Part shown: positions 1 through 8,094 of the stretch, piece by piece
Layout: every line of letters starts with the position of its first letter
Position numbering within the stretch: position 1 is the stretch's first letter
Origin: Streptomyces acidiscabies
GTDB taxonomy: Bacteria; Actinomycetota; Actinomycetes; Streptomycetales; Streptomycetaceae
Assembly (NCBI RefSeq): GCF_020010905.1
Contig: NZ_JAGJBY010000002.1
Location: 4,464,001-4,528,000, forward strand
Direction: 5' to 3'
Length of the DNA: 64,000 nucleotides
Program-made: the position numbers and the translations under genes
The notes under the pieces: model-generated
Database searches by the model: none
Told to the model about the DNA's origin: nothing
The model's input: only the letters and a program-made list of their open reading frames with translations

Positions 1-486
1 CCCCGACGACCAGGCCGCGCCGTACAGCAGGGCGAGCCCGGCGGCGGTGATGTACGCGCCCTGCACGGTGTAACCGGCGTTCGCCAGACGCCAGTCGGGG
101 GGTACGGCCCAGATCCACACGTAGAAGGCGGCGGCGACCCCGGCCGCGCCCCACGCCAGCAGGACGAGCGTCGCCCCGAGCGTCAGCAGCGGACCGGCCA
201 GCAGGTGGTAGGTCAACTCCCCTCGTCCGGCGCGTCCTTCGGGGATCTCCACGCCGAGCCGCGTCCGCAGCCGCGTGCGCTGCGCCTTCGTCAACACCGG
301 CCCGGCGTACACCACCGCCGTGACCGGCACGGCCACCGCGAGGAGCACCGCCCACAGCGCCGACGGGTCGAAGAAGATCCACGGCAGGCCCAGCGTCAGC
401 AGGACGCCGAGGTGGATGAGCAGACCCATGACATGGAACGCGGCCGAAGCCGGGACGAACGGGCGCAGACGCGCGGTGAGGTGCAT
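1..486 (-). CDS. Probable sensor histidine kinase, N-terminal membrane sensor region (partial)
   Basis: Read on the minus strand from an ATG at 486 to the window edge with no stop, so the 3' end (kinase core) is outside. The translation has four hydrophobic stretches and a cytoplasmic link with a LGVEIP-type sequence between the second and third. That layout resembles the putative sensor region placed before NarL-family histidine kinases in Streptomyces. The frame stays open upstream, so a GTG at 561 is an alternative start. The kinase identity is inference from the N-terminal layout only; another multi-pass membrane protein is possible. Confidence 0.5.
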   Translation of the reverse strand, partial: MHLTARLRPFVPASAAFHVMGLLIHLGVLLTLGLPWIFFDPSALWAVLLAVAVPVTAVVYAGPVLTKAQRTRLRTRLGVEIPEGRAGRGELTYHLLAGPLLTLGATLVLLAWGAAGVAAAFYVWIWAVPPDWRLANAGYTVQGAYITAAGLALLYGAAWSSG

Positions 487-629
487 GACGTAACCGTAGA
501 ACCCGAGGTCAGGGGCGGTCCATGAAGGCAGCGACCGGTTCCGGGGTGGTACTGGTGCCACCCCCGGGCCGAACGGGCGCGATGGCGGGGAGCTTCCGAA
601 ATCCGGCGGAAACGTTCACCTGGTCTACT

Positions 630-642
630 GATGTGCAACATC
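630..642. promoter_or_regulatory. Short palindrome upstream of glnT operon
   Basis: GATGT-GCA-ACATC is a perfect 5-bp inverted repeat with a 3-bp centre, about 35 bp before the glnT start. It lies where an operator would be expected. The nearest plausible regulator is the XRE-cupin protein at 9328-10017, but nothing ties them directly. Could be chance. Confidence 0.25.
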
Positions 643-676
643 GATTCCTTTCAGTGGACACCTTCCGGGAGGCCCC

Positions 677-1984
677 ATGACGACCGACCTCGCCGAACTG
701 GTCCGGGCGGACGGCGTCGAGTTCGTGCTCGCCGTCTTCGTCGACCTCACCGGCAAACCGTGCGCGAAGCTCGTGCCGGCCGAGGCGGTGGAGGAACTCC
801 GCGACGAGGGAGTGGGGTTCGCCGGGTACGCCGCCGGCGCGCTCGGCCAGCTCCCCAGCGACCCGGACGTCGTGGCCCGCCCCGACGTCACCTCGTACAC
901 GCCCCTGCCGTTCGTCGAACCCGGCCTCGCCCTCGTCCACTGCGACCCGTACGTGGAGGGCGAACCCTGGCCGTACGCCCCGCGCGTCATCCTGCGCCGC
1001 CAGCTCGAACGCGCCGCGGCGCAGGGCCTGTCGATGTCCGTCGGCGCCGAGGTCGAGTACTTCCTCGTCCACCGCGACGAACACGGCACGCTGACCGTCG
1101 CCGACCCCCGCGACACCGCGGCCCGCCCCTGTTACGACGCACGCGGCCTGACCCGCATGTACGACCACCTCACCGCCGTGTCGCGGGCGATGAACACTCT
1201 CGGCTGGGGCAACTACGCCAACGACCACGAGGACGGCAACGGCCAGTTCGAGCAGAACTTCCGGCACGCCGATGCCCTCACCACCGCCGACCGCGTCATC
1301 ACCCTGCGGTACCTGGTCTCGGTGCTCGCCGAACGCCGGGACATGACCGCGACGTTCATGCCGAAGCCGTTCACCGACCGCACCGGCACCGGCCTGCACC
1401 TCCACCTCTCCCTGTGGCGCGGCGACGAACCCGCCTTCCCCGCCCCGGACGACGGACGCGGCCTCGGACTCTCCCCGCTCGCCTACTCGTTCCTCGCCGG
1501 GATCGTCGAACACGCCCCCGCGCTCCAGGCCGTCCTCGCGCCGACCGTCAACTCCTACAAGCGAACCGGCGCCGTCAACACCCGCTCGGGCGCCACCTGG
1601 TCACCCCGCGTCGCCGGGTACGGCGGCAACGACCGCACCCACTACGTCCGCGTCCCCGACGGCGACCGCGTCGAACTGCGCGGCGGCGACGGCGCCGCCA
1701 ACCCCTACCTCGCCGCAGCCGCCGCCCTCGCCGCCGGACTCGACGGCATCGAACGCGGCCTCGACCCCGGCGAACCCGGCGCCGCCGGCAAGGGGCCGCA
1801 CCTCCCGCCCACCCTCCTGCACGCCGTCGAGGCACTCCAGGCGGACGACGTCGTCAGCGGCGCCCTCGACGCCGCCGGACCCGGCGTCAGCCGCTACTTC
1901 GCCGGCCTCAAACGCGAGGAGTTCTTCGACTGGCACGCCACGGTCGGCGCATGGGAGCTGGACCGCTATCTGACCGCGTTCTGA
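677..1984 (+). CDS. glnT: Glutamine synthetase-family ligase (GlnT type; candidate gamma-glutamylmethylamide synthetase)
   Basis: A 435-aa ATP-dependent ligase of the glutamine synthetase superfamily. Visible are the metal-binding GAEVEYF block (residues 123-129), NGQFEQNF (about 188-195), GTGLHLHLSL (about 237-246) and the NSYKR loop near residue 288. It starts at ATG 677, 10 bp after a GGGAGG ribosome site. It heads the cluster glnT-glxB-glxC-glxD. In methylotrophs a GS homologue beside the same three synthase subunits is gamma-glutamylmethylamide synthetase, which joins methylamine to glutamate. Canonical nitrogen assimilation is less likely because housekeeping GS genes do not sit in this context. 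The amine substrate cannot be read from sequence. Confidence 0.85.
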   Translation: MTTDLAELVRADGVEFVLAVFVDLTGKPCAKLVPAEAVEELRDEGVGFAGYAAGALGQLPSDPDVVARPDVTSYTPLPFVEPGLALVHCDPYVEGEPWPYAPRVILRRQLERAAAQGLSMSVGAEVEYFLVHRDEHGTLTVADPRDTAARPCYDARGLTRMYDHLTAVSRAMNTLGWGNYANDHEDGNGQFEQNFRHADALTTADRVITLRYLVSVLAERRDMTATFMPKPFTDRTGTGLHLHLSLWRGDEPAFPAPDDGRGLGLSPLAYSFLAGIVEHAPALQAVLAPTVNSYKRTGAVNTRSGATWSPRVAGYGGNDRTHYVRVPDGDRVELRGGDGAANPYLAAAAALAAGLDGIERGLDPGEPGAAGKGPHLPPTLLHAVEALQADDVVSGALDAAGPGVSRYFAGLKREEFFDWHATVGAWELDRYLTAF

Positions 1985-1995
1985 AGGGACTTGCG

Positions 1996-2823
1996 ATGTG
2001 CGGAATCGTGGGGCTCCATCTGCGGGAGCCCTCTCTCGAACCACGGCTCGGTGAACTGCTCGCCGCGATGCTGGGTCAAGTGGCCGAACGCGGACCGGAC
2101 TCGGCGGGAGTCGCCATCTACGGCGACCCTCTCCTGTCGCCGCCCGGCGTCGTCACGACCAGCCTGCTCGGGGTCTCTCCGGGCGATGTTAAGGACAGTT
2201 CTGCGGTTGTTCTGGGTGCCACGACCCTGGTTCAGACGGACCACTTCCCGGACGCCACCGTGATCGGCTCCGGCGAGGGCTTCGCTGTCCTCAAGGGCGT
2301 AGGAAACCCGGTCGAGTTGGCGGAGACCTTCGGGCTCGCCCGCGTCACAGGGCACCAGGCCCTCGGGCACACGCGTATGGCCACCGAGTCCGCCGTCACC
2401 CCCGAAGGTGCCCACCCCTTCTCCGTCGGACCCGGCCAATGCCTCGTCCACAACGGGTCGTTCGCCAACCACGCCACCATCCGCCGCGAACTCCGCGCCC
2501 AGGGCGTCGAGTTCGACAGCGAGAACGACTCCGAGGTGGGCGCGCGGTTCATCGCCCACCAACTCGCCCGGGGCGCCGACCTGGAGAAGGCGCTCAAGCT
2601 TCTGTGCGAGCGGTTCGACGGGTTCTACACCCTCCTCGTCACCACCCACGACTCCTTCGCCGTCGTCCGCGACGCCATCGCCTGCAAGCCGGCGCTGATC
2701 GCCGAGACGGACGACTGGGTGGCCATGGCGTCCGAGTACCGCGCACTCGACGTCCTGCCCGGCGTCGAACACGCCCGCATCTTCGAACCCGAGCCGGAAG
2801 AGGTGTACGTATGGCGACGCTGA
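1996..2823 (+). CDS. glxB: Class II glutamine amidotransferase-like subunit (GlxB / MgsA type)
   Basis: 275 aa. The ATG at 1996 is chosen because it places Met-Cys-Gly at the N-terminus; the Cys exposed after Met removal is the class II (Ntn) amidotransferase nucleophile. Later blocks include GHTRMATES and HNGSFANH, typical of the glutaminase fold. It lies 11 bp after glnT and overlaps glxC by 13 bp, so translation is probably coupled. Together with GlxC and GlxD it reconstitutes a split glutamate synthase; in methylotrophs this trio is N-methylglutamate synthase. Confidence 0.85.
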   Translation: MCGIVGLHLREPSLEPRLGELLAAMLGQVAERGPDSAGVAIYGDPLLSPPGVVTTSLLGVSPGDVKDSSAVVLGATTLVQTDHFPDATVIGSGEGFAVLKGVGNPVELAETFGLARVTGHQALGHTRMATESAVTPEGAHPFSVGPGQCLVHNGSFANHATIRRELRAQGVEFDSENDSEVGARFIAHQLARGADLEKALKLLCERFDGFYTLLVTTHDSFAVVRDAIACKPALIAETDDWVAMASEYRALDVLPGVEHARIFEPEPEEVYVWRR

Positions 2824-3485
2824 TCGACCTCGGGGCGACGTCGGTACGCGAGCTGAACGCCGCGCTGCACAGTGCCGACGCGGAGTCGTGGCGGGTGGCT
2901 CATCCGCGTGGCGCACATGCCGTGGCCTGCGGGATCCGCGTCGGCCACACCGTCGACATCGAGGGGCATGTCGGCTACTACTGCGCCGGGATGAACCAGC
3001 GCGCGACTGTCACCGTGCACGGCAACGCGGGTACCGGGGTCGCCGAGAACATGATGTCCGGGACCGTGCGGGTGCACGGGAACGCCTCGCAGTCGGCGGG
3101 GGCGACCGCGCACGGCGGGTTGCTGGTCATCGACGGGGACGCCGCCGCGCGGTGCGGGATCTCCATGAAGGGGGTGGACATCGTCGTCGGGGGGAACGCC
3201 GGTCACATGAGCGCGTTCATGGGGCAGGCGGGGCGGCTCGTGGTGTGCGGGGACGCGGGGGACGGGCTGGGGGACTCGCTGTACGAGGCGCGGATCTATG
3301 TGCGGGGGACGGTCAAGTCCCTGGGCGCGGACTGCGTGGAGAAGGAGATGCGGGGTGAACACCTCGCGGAACTCACGGAGTTGCTGAAGACCGCCGAACG
3401 GGACGAGGAACCGGGGGAGTTCAGGCGGTACGGATCGGCCCGGGAGCTGTACCACTTCAAGACCGGCAACACAGCGTCGTACTGA
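2811..3485 (+). CDS. glxC: GXGXG-domain subunit of split glutamate synthase (GlxC / MgsB type)
   Basis: 224 aa, starting at ATG 2811 inside the end of glxB. The protein is a right-handed beta-helix of repeated Gly-x-Gly turns, such as VHGNAGTG and GGNAGHM, spanning roughly residues 45-185. This matches the C-terminal domain of the large glutamate synthase subunit, here encoded on its own. It has no catalytic residues of its own in known relatives and is thought to act structurally, bridging amidotransferase and FMN subunits. Its position between glxB and glxD supports this. Confidence 0.85.
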   Translation: MATLIDLGATSVRELNAALHSADAESWRVAHPRGAHAVACGIRVGHTVDIEGHVGYYCAGMNQRATVTVHGNAGTGVAENMMSGTVRVHGNASQSAGATAHGGLLVIDGDAAARCGISMKGVDIVVGGNAGHMSAFMGQAGRLVVCGDAGDGLGDSLYEARIYVRGTVKSLGADCVEKEMRGEHLAELTELLKTAERDEEPGEFRRYGSARELYHFKTGNTASY

Positions 3486-3500
3486 GGGAGTCGATCGACC

Positions 3501-4820
3501 ATGGAACCCGCATCCCACGGCCTGCGCGAGTCCGCCACCTTCGACCGTGCCACCATCCACGCCATCCAGCGCGCCGCCGAGACCGGTGTCTACGACATCC
3601 GGGGCTTCGGCGCCAAGCGGAAACTCCCGCACTTCGACGACCTGTTGCTCCTCGGCGCCTCCATGTCCCGCTATCCGCTGGAGGGTTACCGCGAACGCTG
3701 CGACACGGACGTCGTCCTCGGCACCCGGCACGCCAAGCACCCCCTGCACCTCGCGACCCCGGTCACCATCGCCGGCATGAGCTTCGGCGCGCTCTCCGCG
3801 CAGGCCAAGGAGGCGCTGGGCCGGGGTGCCAGCGAGGTGGGGACCTCGACGACGACCGGCGACGGCGGCATGACCCCCGAGGAGCGCGGCCACTCGAAGC
3901 ACCTCGTCCACCAGTACCTCCCGTCCCGCTACGGCATGAACCCCGACGACCTGCGCGCCGCCGACGCCATCGAGGTGGTCCTCGGACAGGGCGCGAAACC
4001 GGGCGGCGGCGGCATGCTGCTGGGCCAGAAGATCACCGAACGCGTCGCTGGCATGCGGACGTTGCCGGTCGGCGTCGACCAGCGCAGCGCCTGCCGCCAT
4101 CCCGACTGGACCGGCCCCGACGACCTCGCGATCAAGATCCTCGAACTGCGCGAGATCACCGACTGGGAGAAGCCGGTCTATGTCAAGGTCGGCGCGACGC
4201 GCACCTATTACGACGTGAAACTCGCCGTGCACGCGGGCGCCGACGTCGTCGTGGTGGACGGCATGCAGGGCGGCACGGCCGCGACGCAGGACGTGTTCAT
4301 CGAGCACGTCGGCATCCCCACCCTCGCCGCGCTCCCTCAAGCCGTGCGCGCACTACGGGAGTTGGGTGTCCACCGCGAGGTCCAGCTCGTCGTCTCCGGC
4401 GGCATCCGCTCCGGCGCCGACCTCGCCAAGGCGCTCGCGCTCGGCGCGGACGCGGTCGCCATCGGTACGGCCGCGCTGATCGCGCTCGGCGACAACCATC
4501 CCCGGTACGACGCCGAGTACCGCGAACTCGGCTCCGCGGCAGGCTACTTCGACGACTACCAGGACGGCCGCGACCCCGCCGGGATCTCCACGCAGGACGA
4601 GACCCTCGCCGCCCGCCTCGACCCCGTCGCCGCCGGGCGCCGCCTCGCCAACTTCCTGCGGGTGATGACCCTGGAGGCCCAGACCCTCGCCCGCGCCTGC
4701 GGCAAGAGCCACCTCCTGCACCTCGAACCCGAGGACCTCGTCGCCCTCACCATCGAGTCGGCGGCCATGGCCCGCGTCCCCCTCGCCGGGACCGACTGGA
4801 TCCCCGGAGCGGGTCTGTGA
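3501..4820 (+). CDS. glxD: FMN-binding glutamate synthase-family subunit (GlxD / MgsC type)
   Basis: 439 aa. It corresponds to the central FMN/synthase domain of glutamate synthase. Blocks seen are SFGALSAQAKEALGRGA, the GTSTTTGDGGM phosphate loop (about residues 114-124), KVGATRTYYD, and VVSGGIRSGADLAKALALGADAVAIGTAAL near residue 300, typical of the FMN phosphate site in TIM barrels. Cysteines for a 3Fe-4S cluster lie in the region after the barrel. It starts at ATG 3501, 15 bp after glxC, and overlaps the next start by four bases. Predicted reaction: glutamate plus methylamine-type donor to N-methylglutamate, or a related transfer. Confidence 0.85.
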   Translation: MEPASHGLRESATFDRATIHAIQRAAETGVYDIRGFGAKRKLPHFDDLLLLGASMSRYPLEGYRERCDTDVVLGTRHAKHPLHLATPVTIAGMSFGALSAQAKEALGRGASEVGTSTTTGDGGMTPEERGHSKHLVHQYLPSRYGMNPDDLRAADAIEVVLGQGAKPGGGGMLLGQKITERVAGMRTLPVGVDQRSACRHPDWTGPDDLAIKILELREITDWEKPVYVKVGATRTYYDVKLAVHAGADVVVVDGMQGGTAATQDVFIEHVGIPTLAALPQAVRALRELGVHREVQLVVSGGIRSGADLAKALALGADAVAIGTAALIALGDNHPRYDAEYRELGSAAGYFDDYQDGRDPAGISTQDETLAARLDPVAAGRRLANFLRVMTLEAQTLARACGKSHLLHLEPEDLVALTIESAAMARVPLAGTDWIPGAGL

Positions 4821-5887
4821 TCGCCGTCGTCGGCGCCGGACTCATGGGCGCGGCCACCGCCTGGCAGCTCGCCCGGCGGGGCCACGAGGTCACCCTCGTC
4901 GAGGCGCACGACATCGGTCACCGGCACGGGAGTTCACACGGCAGCTCCCGCATCTTCCGCCGCGCCTACGCCGATCCGCTGTACGTCGGCCTCACGGGGA
5001 GGGCGTACGAGGAGTGGCGCGAGCTGGAGGGGGACAGCGCGACTCCCTTGCTGCGGACGACCGGTGGCCTCGACCTCGGGGAGGGGCGCGACCCCGAGGC
5101 GCTCGCCGGGGTCCTGGAGGGGGCCGGGGTGCCGTACGAACTCCTCGGCGCCGAGGCGGCGTTGGAGCGGTGGCCGTTCATCCGGTTCGACGGGGCCGTG
5201 CTGTACCACCCCGGCGCCGGGGTGGTGGACGCGGATGCGACGGTCGCCGCGTGTGTGCGCAGGGCGGGGGAGTTGGGGGCGCAAGTCCTCACCGGGGTAC
5301 GGGTGGTGGGGATCAAGGACGGCCGGGTGGGGTTGGCGGACGGGCGGGAGGTCGTCGCGGAGACGGTGGTCGTGGCTGCCGGTGCGTGGCTTCCCGACCT
5401 CGGACTGTCCGTCGTACTCCCCGAGTTGAGGGTGACGCAGCAGCAGGTATTCCACTTCCGCCAGCGCCAACCGGCCGATGAGTGGCCGGTGTTGGTCGCG
5501 AAGGACGCGGACATGCAGGTGTACGGGCTGCCTTCGGGGAGCGACGGGGGAGCGGGGCCCGCGATGAAGGTCGCCGAGCACGACCGGGGGACACCTACGA
5601 CGGCCGGCACCCGCACCGGGATCGTCGACTCCGGCTCCCGTACCCGGATCACGACGCTGGTGGAGGACCGCTTCCCCGGCCTGGACCCCGACCCGGTGGC
5701 CGAAGCGACCTGCCTCTACACCACCACCCCCGACGAGGACTTCGTGCTCGACCGCCAGGGCTCGCTGGTGATCGTGTCCCCGTGCTCGGGACACGGGGCG
5801 AAGTTCACGCCGCTGATCGGGGCGATGGCGGCGGACCTGGCCACGGGGAAGGGGGTACCGCACCCGAGATTCCGGCTCGGAAGGTGA
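4817..5887 (+). CDS. Monomeric sarcosine oxidase / N-methyl amino acid oxidase family flavoenzyme
   Basis: 356 aa from a GTG that overlaps the glxD stop (GTGA). N-terminal GAGLMG dinucleotide-binding motif, then HGSSRIFRRAY near residue 37, a hallmark of the monomeric sarcosine oxidase/SolA group. A Cys at about residue 299, in ATCLYTTTPDEDF, aligns with the Cys that covalently holds FAD in monomeric sarcosine oxidase. PCSGHGAKF near 322 is also family-typical. These enzymes oxidise N-methyl amino acids to the free amino acid, formaldehyde and peroxide. Sitting at the end of the glnT-glx operon it could demethylate N-methylglutamate, replacing the usual multi-subunit dehydrogenase; that role is inference. 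Confidence 0.85.
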   Translation: MIAVVGAGLMGAATAWQLARRGHEVTLVEAHDIGHRHGSSHGSSRIFRRAYADPLYVGLTGRAYEEWRELEGDSATPLLRTTGGLDLGEGRDPEALAGVLEGAGVPYELLGAEAALERWPFIRFDGAVLYHPGAGVVDADATVAACVRRAGELGAQVLTGVRVVGIKDGRVGLADGREVVAETVVVAAGAWLPDLGLSVVLPELRVTQQQVFHFRQRQPADEWPVLVAKDADMQVYGLPSGSDGGAGPAMKVAEHDRGTPTTAGTRTGIVDSGSRTRITTLVEDRFPGLDPDPVAEATCLYTTTPDEDFVLDRQGSLVIVSPCSGHGAKFTPLIGAMAADLATGKGVPHPRFRLGR

Positions 5888-5986
5888 GGAGGCACGGGCG
5901 CAGTGCCCCCGAGGCATCCGGACATCCAGACCAGCGTGCCGCGCATGCCCCCATGGAGCAGGTGACGGCACGAACACCCGAGCGGC

Positions 5987-6811
5987 TCAGAACCTCTCGG
6001 CGACGTGCTTGCCGAGATCGAGTTCGATTCCCTGGGGCTGCTGCAAGCCGCGTTCGAAGAGGCTGCGCACGTGATCCGCGTTCTCCGGGCGCCCCCCTGT
6101 GCGCCTGATGGCGGCCAGAGCGGCGGCGAAGTCCCCCGCCGGGATCGCGGTGGCCGCGTCGACGAACTCCTTCGTGCCGGAGACCGCGGCCTTGTCGAAG
6201 CCCGCGATGCGGCGGGCGAAGGTGTCGACGAAGTCGTCCAGCTCGTCCTCGGGAAGAACGCGGTTGACGTAGCCGTATTCGGCGGCGAGCTGGGCCGGGA
6301 AGTCGTCTCCTCCCACCACGATCTCCATCGCGCGGCCCCGGCCCACCAGCTCGGCCAGTCGCCCCATCGGGTTGCCGCCGGGTACGGCGCCGAAGCCCAC
6401 CTCGGGCTGTCCCAGGATGGCGTTGCTGCCGGCGAAGCGGATGTCCGTGTTCAGGACGAACTCGCTTCCCGCTCCTCGGGCACGGCCCTTGATGGCCGAG
6501 ATCGTGACGGCCGGGACCCTGCTGAGGCGCAGCAGGCTGTCCGGGTAGGGGAGGAGTCCGGTGGGACCCGGCGCCGTGGTGTAGAAGCGCTGCATGTCGG
6601 ACTGGAGGTCGAAGTGCGCCATGAAGAAGTCGGGGTTGGCGCTCTGGAACACCACGACGGTCAGATCGGGGTCCTGCTCCATGCGGGTCACCAGATCGCC
6701 GAGCTGCTCGACGGTGTCCAGATCGATGAGGTTGATCGGGTCGTTCTCGAAGGTCACCTTCCAGTAGGACGGCGACACCGCGTGTACGTGAAACTGCGAC
6801 TGGTTGCTCAT
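5987..6811 (-). CDS. Enoyl-CoA hydratase/isomerase (crotonase) family protein
   Basis: 274 aa, crotonase fold. Oxyanion-hole region KGRARGAGSEF near residue 108-118 and GQPEVGFGAVPGG near residue 138-150, where the two Glu residues match positions used by hydratases. The NDPINLIDLD start resembles decayed-substrate crotonases annotated as enoyl-CoA hydratases in Streptomyces. It starts at ATG 6811 immediately beside a perfect CTAGG palindrome (6821-6835). Downstream on the same strand of an HxlR regulator gene, which probably controls it. The CoA substrate is unknown. Confidence 0.8.
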   Translation of the reverse strand: MSNQSQFHVHAVSPSYWKVTFENDPINLIDLDTVEQLGDLVTRMEQDPDLTVVVFQSANPDFFMAHFDLQSDMQRFYTTAPGPTGLLPYPDSLLRLSRVPAVTISAIKGRARGAGSEFVLNTDIRFAGSNAILGQPEVGFGAVPGGNPMGRLAELVGRGRAMEIVVGGDDFPAQLAAEYGYVNRVLPEDELDDFVDTFARRIAGFDKAAVSGTKEFVDAATAIPAGDFAAALAAIRRTGGRPENADHVRSLFERGLQQPQGIELDLGKHVAERF

Positions 6812-6820
6812 GGAGACGAC

Positions 6821-6835
6821 TCTAGGGGGCCTAGA
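6821..6835. promoter_or_regulatory. Candidate operator TCTAGG-GGG-CCTAGA upstream of crotonase gene
   Basis: Perfect 6-bp inverted repeat with a 3-bp spacer, directly before the crotonase start at 6811, where it would overlap the promoter or 5' leader. Repressors of the HxlR/MarR type bind short AT-rich or CTAG-type palindromes; HxlR genes lie 85 bp and 750 bp away. Confidence 0.45.
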
Positions 6836-6895
6836 TTTAAAAATGCAATCCAGAAGGAGTGTGACGTGCCCCCATGCTTGTTGGCGGGGGCGCGT

Positions 6896-7363
6896 TCAGC
6901 CGGACTGGTCGAAGGGTGAGTTCTGAGGGTCGGGTGCCGCCGTCAGCGACACGTCCTCCATGGGAACCTCGCGACCGTCCTCGTCGAGGAACCCCACGTG
7001 GACGGCCCGCCCCGTGGAGAGGGTCCGCTGGCAGGCGGAGGGGCCCGAGGGCCGCGGGCGGTGACGGTCACCCCACTGCTGCAACGCACCGAGGACGGGC
7101 TGAAGTTCGAGCCCGGCCGGCGTGAGGTGGTAGCTCTGCCGCGGCCTGCTGCCGGCCTCCTGGTACGTCAGCGTCCGCAGCACTCCGGCGTCGACGAGAA
7201 CCTTGAGCCGGTCGCTGAGCAGGTTCGACGCGATGCCGAGAGCCGACCGGATCTCGGCGAACCGGTGCCTGCCGTAGAGGACTTCACGCAGCACCAGCAG
7301 AGTCCACCGCTCGCCGAAGATCTGTAGGCTCCGCTCCATCGAGCACGCCGGCTCGTCATCCAT
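6896..7363 (-). CDS. HxlR-family transcriptional regulator
   Basis: 155 aa winged helix-turn-helix. The ATG at 7363 gives MDDEPACSMERSLQ, the usual HxlR start with an early Cys, followed by GERWTLLVLREVLYG and a recognition region ending LVDAGVLRTL. An upstream in-frame ATG at 7480 would add 39 residues unlike the family and is rejected. A C-terminal extension, VHVGFLDEDGREV, is shared with the second HxlR gene next door, suggesting duplication. Likely regulates the crotonase gene it precedes. Confidence 0.85.
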   Translation of the reverse strand: MDDEPACSMERSLQIFGERWTLLVLREVLYGRHRFAEIRSALGIASNLLSDRLKVLVDAGVLRTLTYQEAGSRPRQSYHLTPAGLELQPVLGALQQWGDRHRPRPSGPSACQRTLSTGRAVHVGFLDEDGREVPMEDVSLTAAPDPQNSPFDQSG

Positions 7364-7556
7364 GGAGCCGGACAGCTGCCTTCCTGACGGCACGGAACAC
7401 CTCCACATCGATGCCGGGTACTCGTTCCGGTGGCCACATACACCCTGCGGCGTGCACCGTACGCCTGAGTTTACTATCACTAGCCAGACGGCATGTACGC
7501 CTGCCGGGGCACGTGCACGGAGCCCGCAAGGAGGGGCGCGTGGAACTGGAGCTGCG

Positions 7557-8015
7557 CTACTTCCGGCTCGGGGAGATGGCGGTCGGGATCAGTGCCACGG
7601 AGCTTTCGGCGACCTCGTTTCCGTCGTCGTCGATGAACCCGACGTGCACCGGTCGTCCGGAACCCTCGACCTGGCGCAGGATGCTCGGCCCGTCCGGCCA
7701 CGGCAGGTGCTTGTCGCCCCATTGCTGAAGGGCGAGCAGGACGACGAGGAGTTCCCGGCCCGCATCCGTGAGCACGTACGAGAAGCGAGCCCGCTCTCCC
7801 GGTTCCCGGTAGGGCACCTTCCCCATCACGCCGTAGGTGACCAGCGTGTTCAGGCGTTCGGTGAGTACGTCCGGCGCCACCCCGAGCCCGCTGCGGAACT
7901 CCGAGAACCGGCTCGACCCCGTCACGGCCTCGCGCAGGATCAGAAACGTCCAGCGCTCGCCCAGTACGCCCAGGCTGCGGGCGATGGCGCAGCTGTCATT
8001 CGGAATCTTGCCCAT
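7557..8015 (-). CDS. HxlR-family transcriptional regulator, divergent from SDR gene
   Basis: 152 aa. Early Cys in NDSCAIARSLGVLGERWTF, then LREAVTGSSRFSEF and the wing region YREPGERARFSY. It shares the C-terminal extension VHVGFIDDDGNEV with the regulator at 6896-7363. Divergently transcribed from the SDR-DUF1330 gene with an 8-bp perfect inverted repeat in the 79-bp gap, the classical arrangement for autoregulation and control of the neighbour. The early Cys may sense electrophiles or oxidants as in other HxlR proteins; that is inference. Confidence 0.88.
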   Translation of the reverse strand: MGKIPNDSCAIARSLGVLGERWTFLILREAVTGSSRFSEFRSGLGVAPDVLTERLNTLVTYGVMGKVPYREPGERARFSYVLTDAGRELLVVLLALQQWGDKHLPWPDGPSILRQVEGSGRPVHVGFIDDDGNEVAESSVALIPTAISPSRK

Positions 8016-8029
8016 GCTGCAAGCCTACC

Positions 8030-8052
8030 CTGGGTTGTTTCTTCCAACCCAG
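8030..8052. promoter_or_regulatory. Candidate HxlR operator in divergent promoter
   Basis: CTGGGTTG and CAACCCAG form a perfect 8-bp inverted repeat separated by seven bases, in the gap between the HxlR gene (start 8015) and the SDR gene (start 8095). A related half-site, AGTTGGAAAAACCTATCC, follows at about 8061. Best read as the binding site of the adjacent HxlR protein. Confidence 0.6.
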
Positions 8053-8094
8053 AGGGGCTAAGTTGGAAAAACCTATCCAGCAGGGAGTTGTGCC

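Noticed and set aside
509..1513. Long minus-strand reading frames opposite glnT and opposite most other genes
   Set aside because: Shadow frames produced by high GC at third codon positions; Arg/Pro/Gly/Val-biased translations without family motifs.
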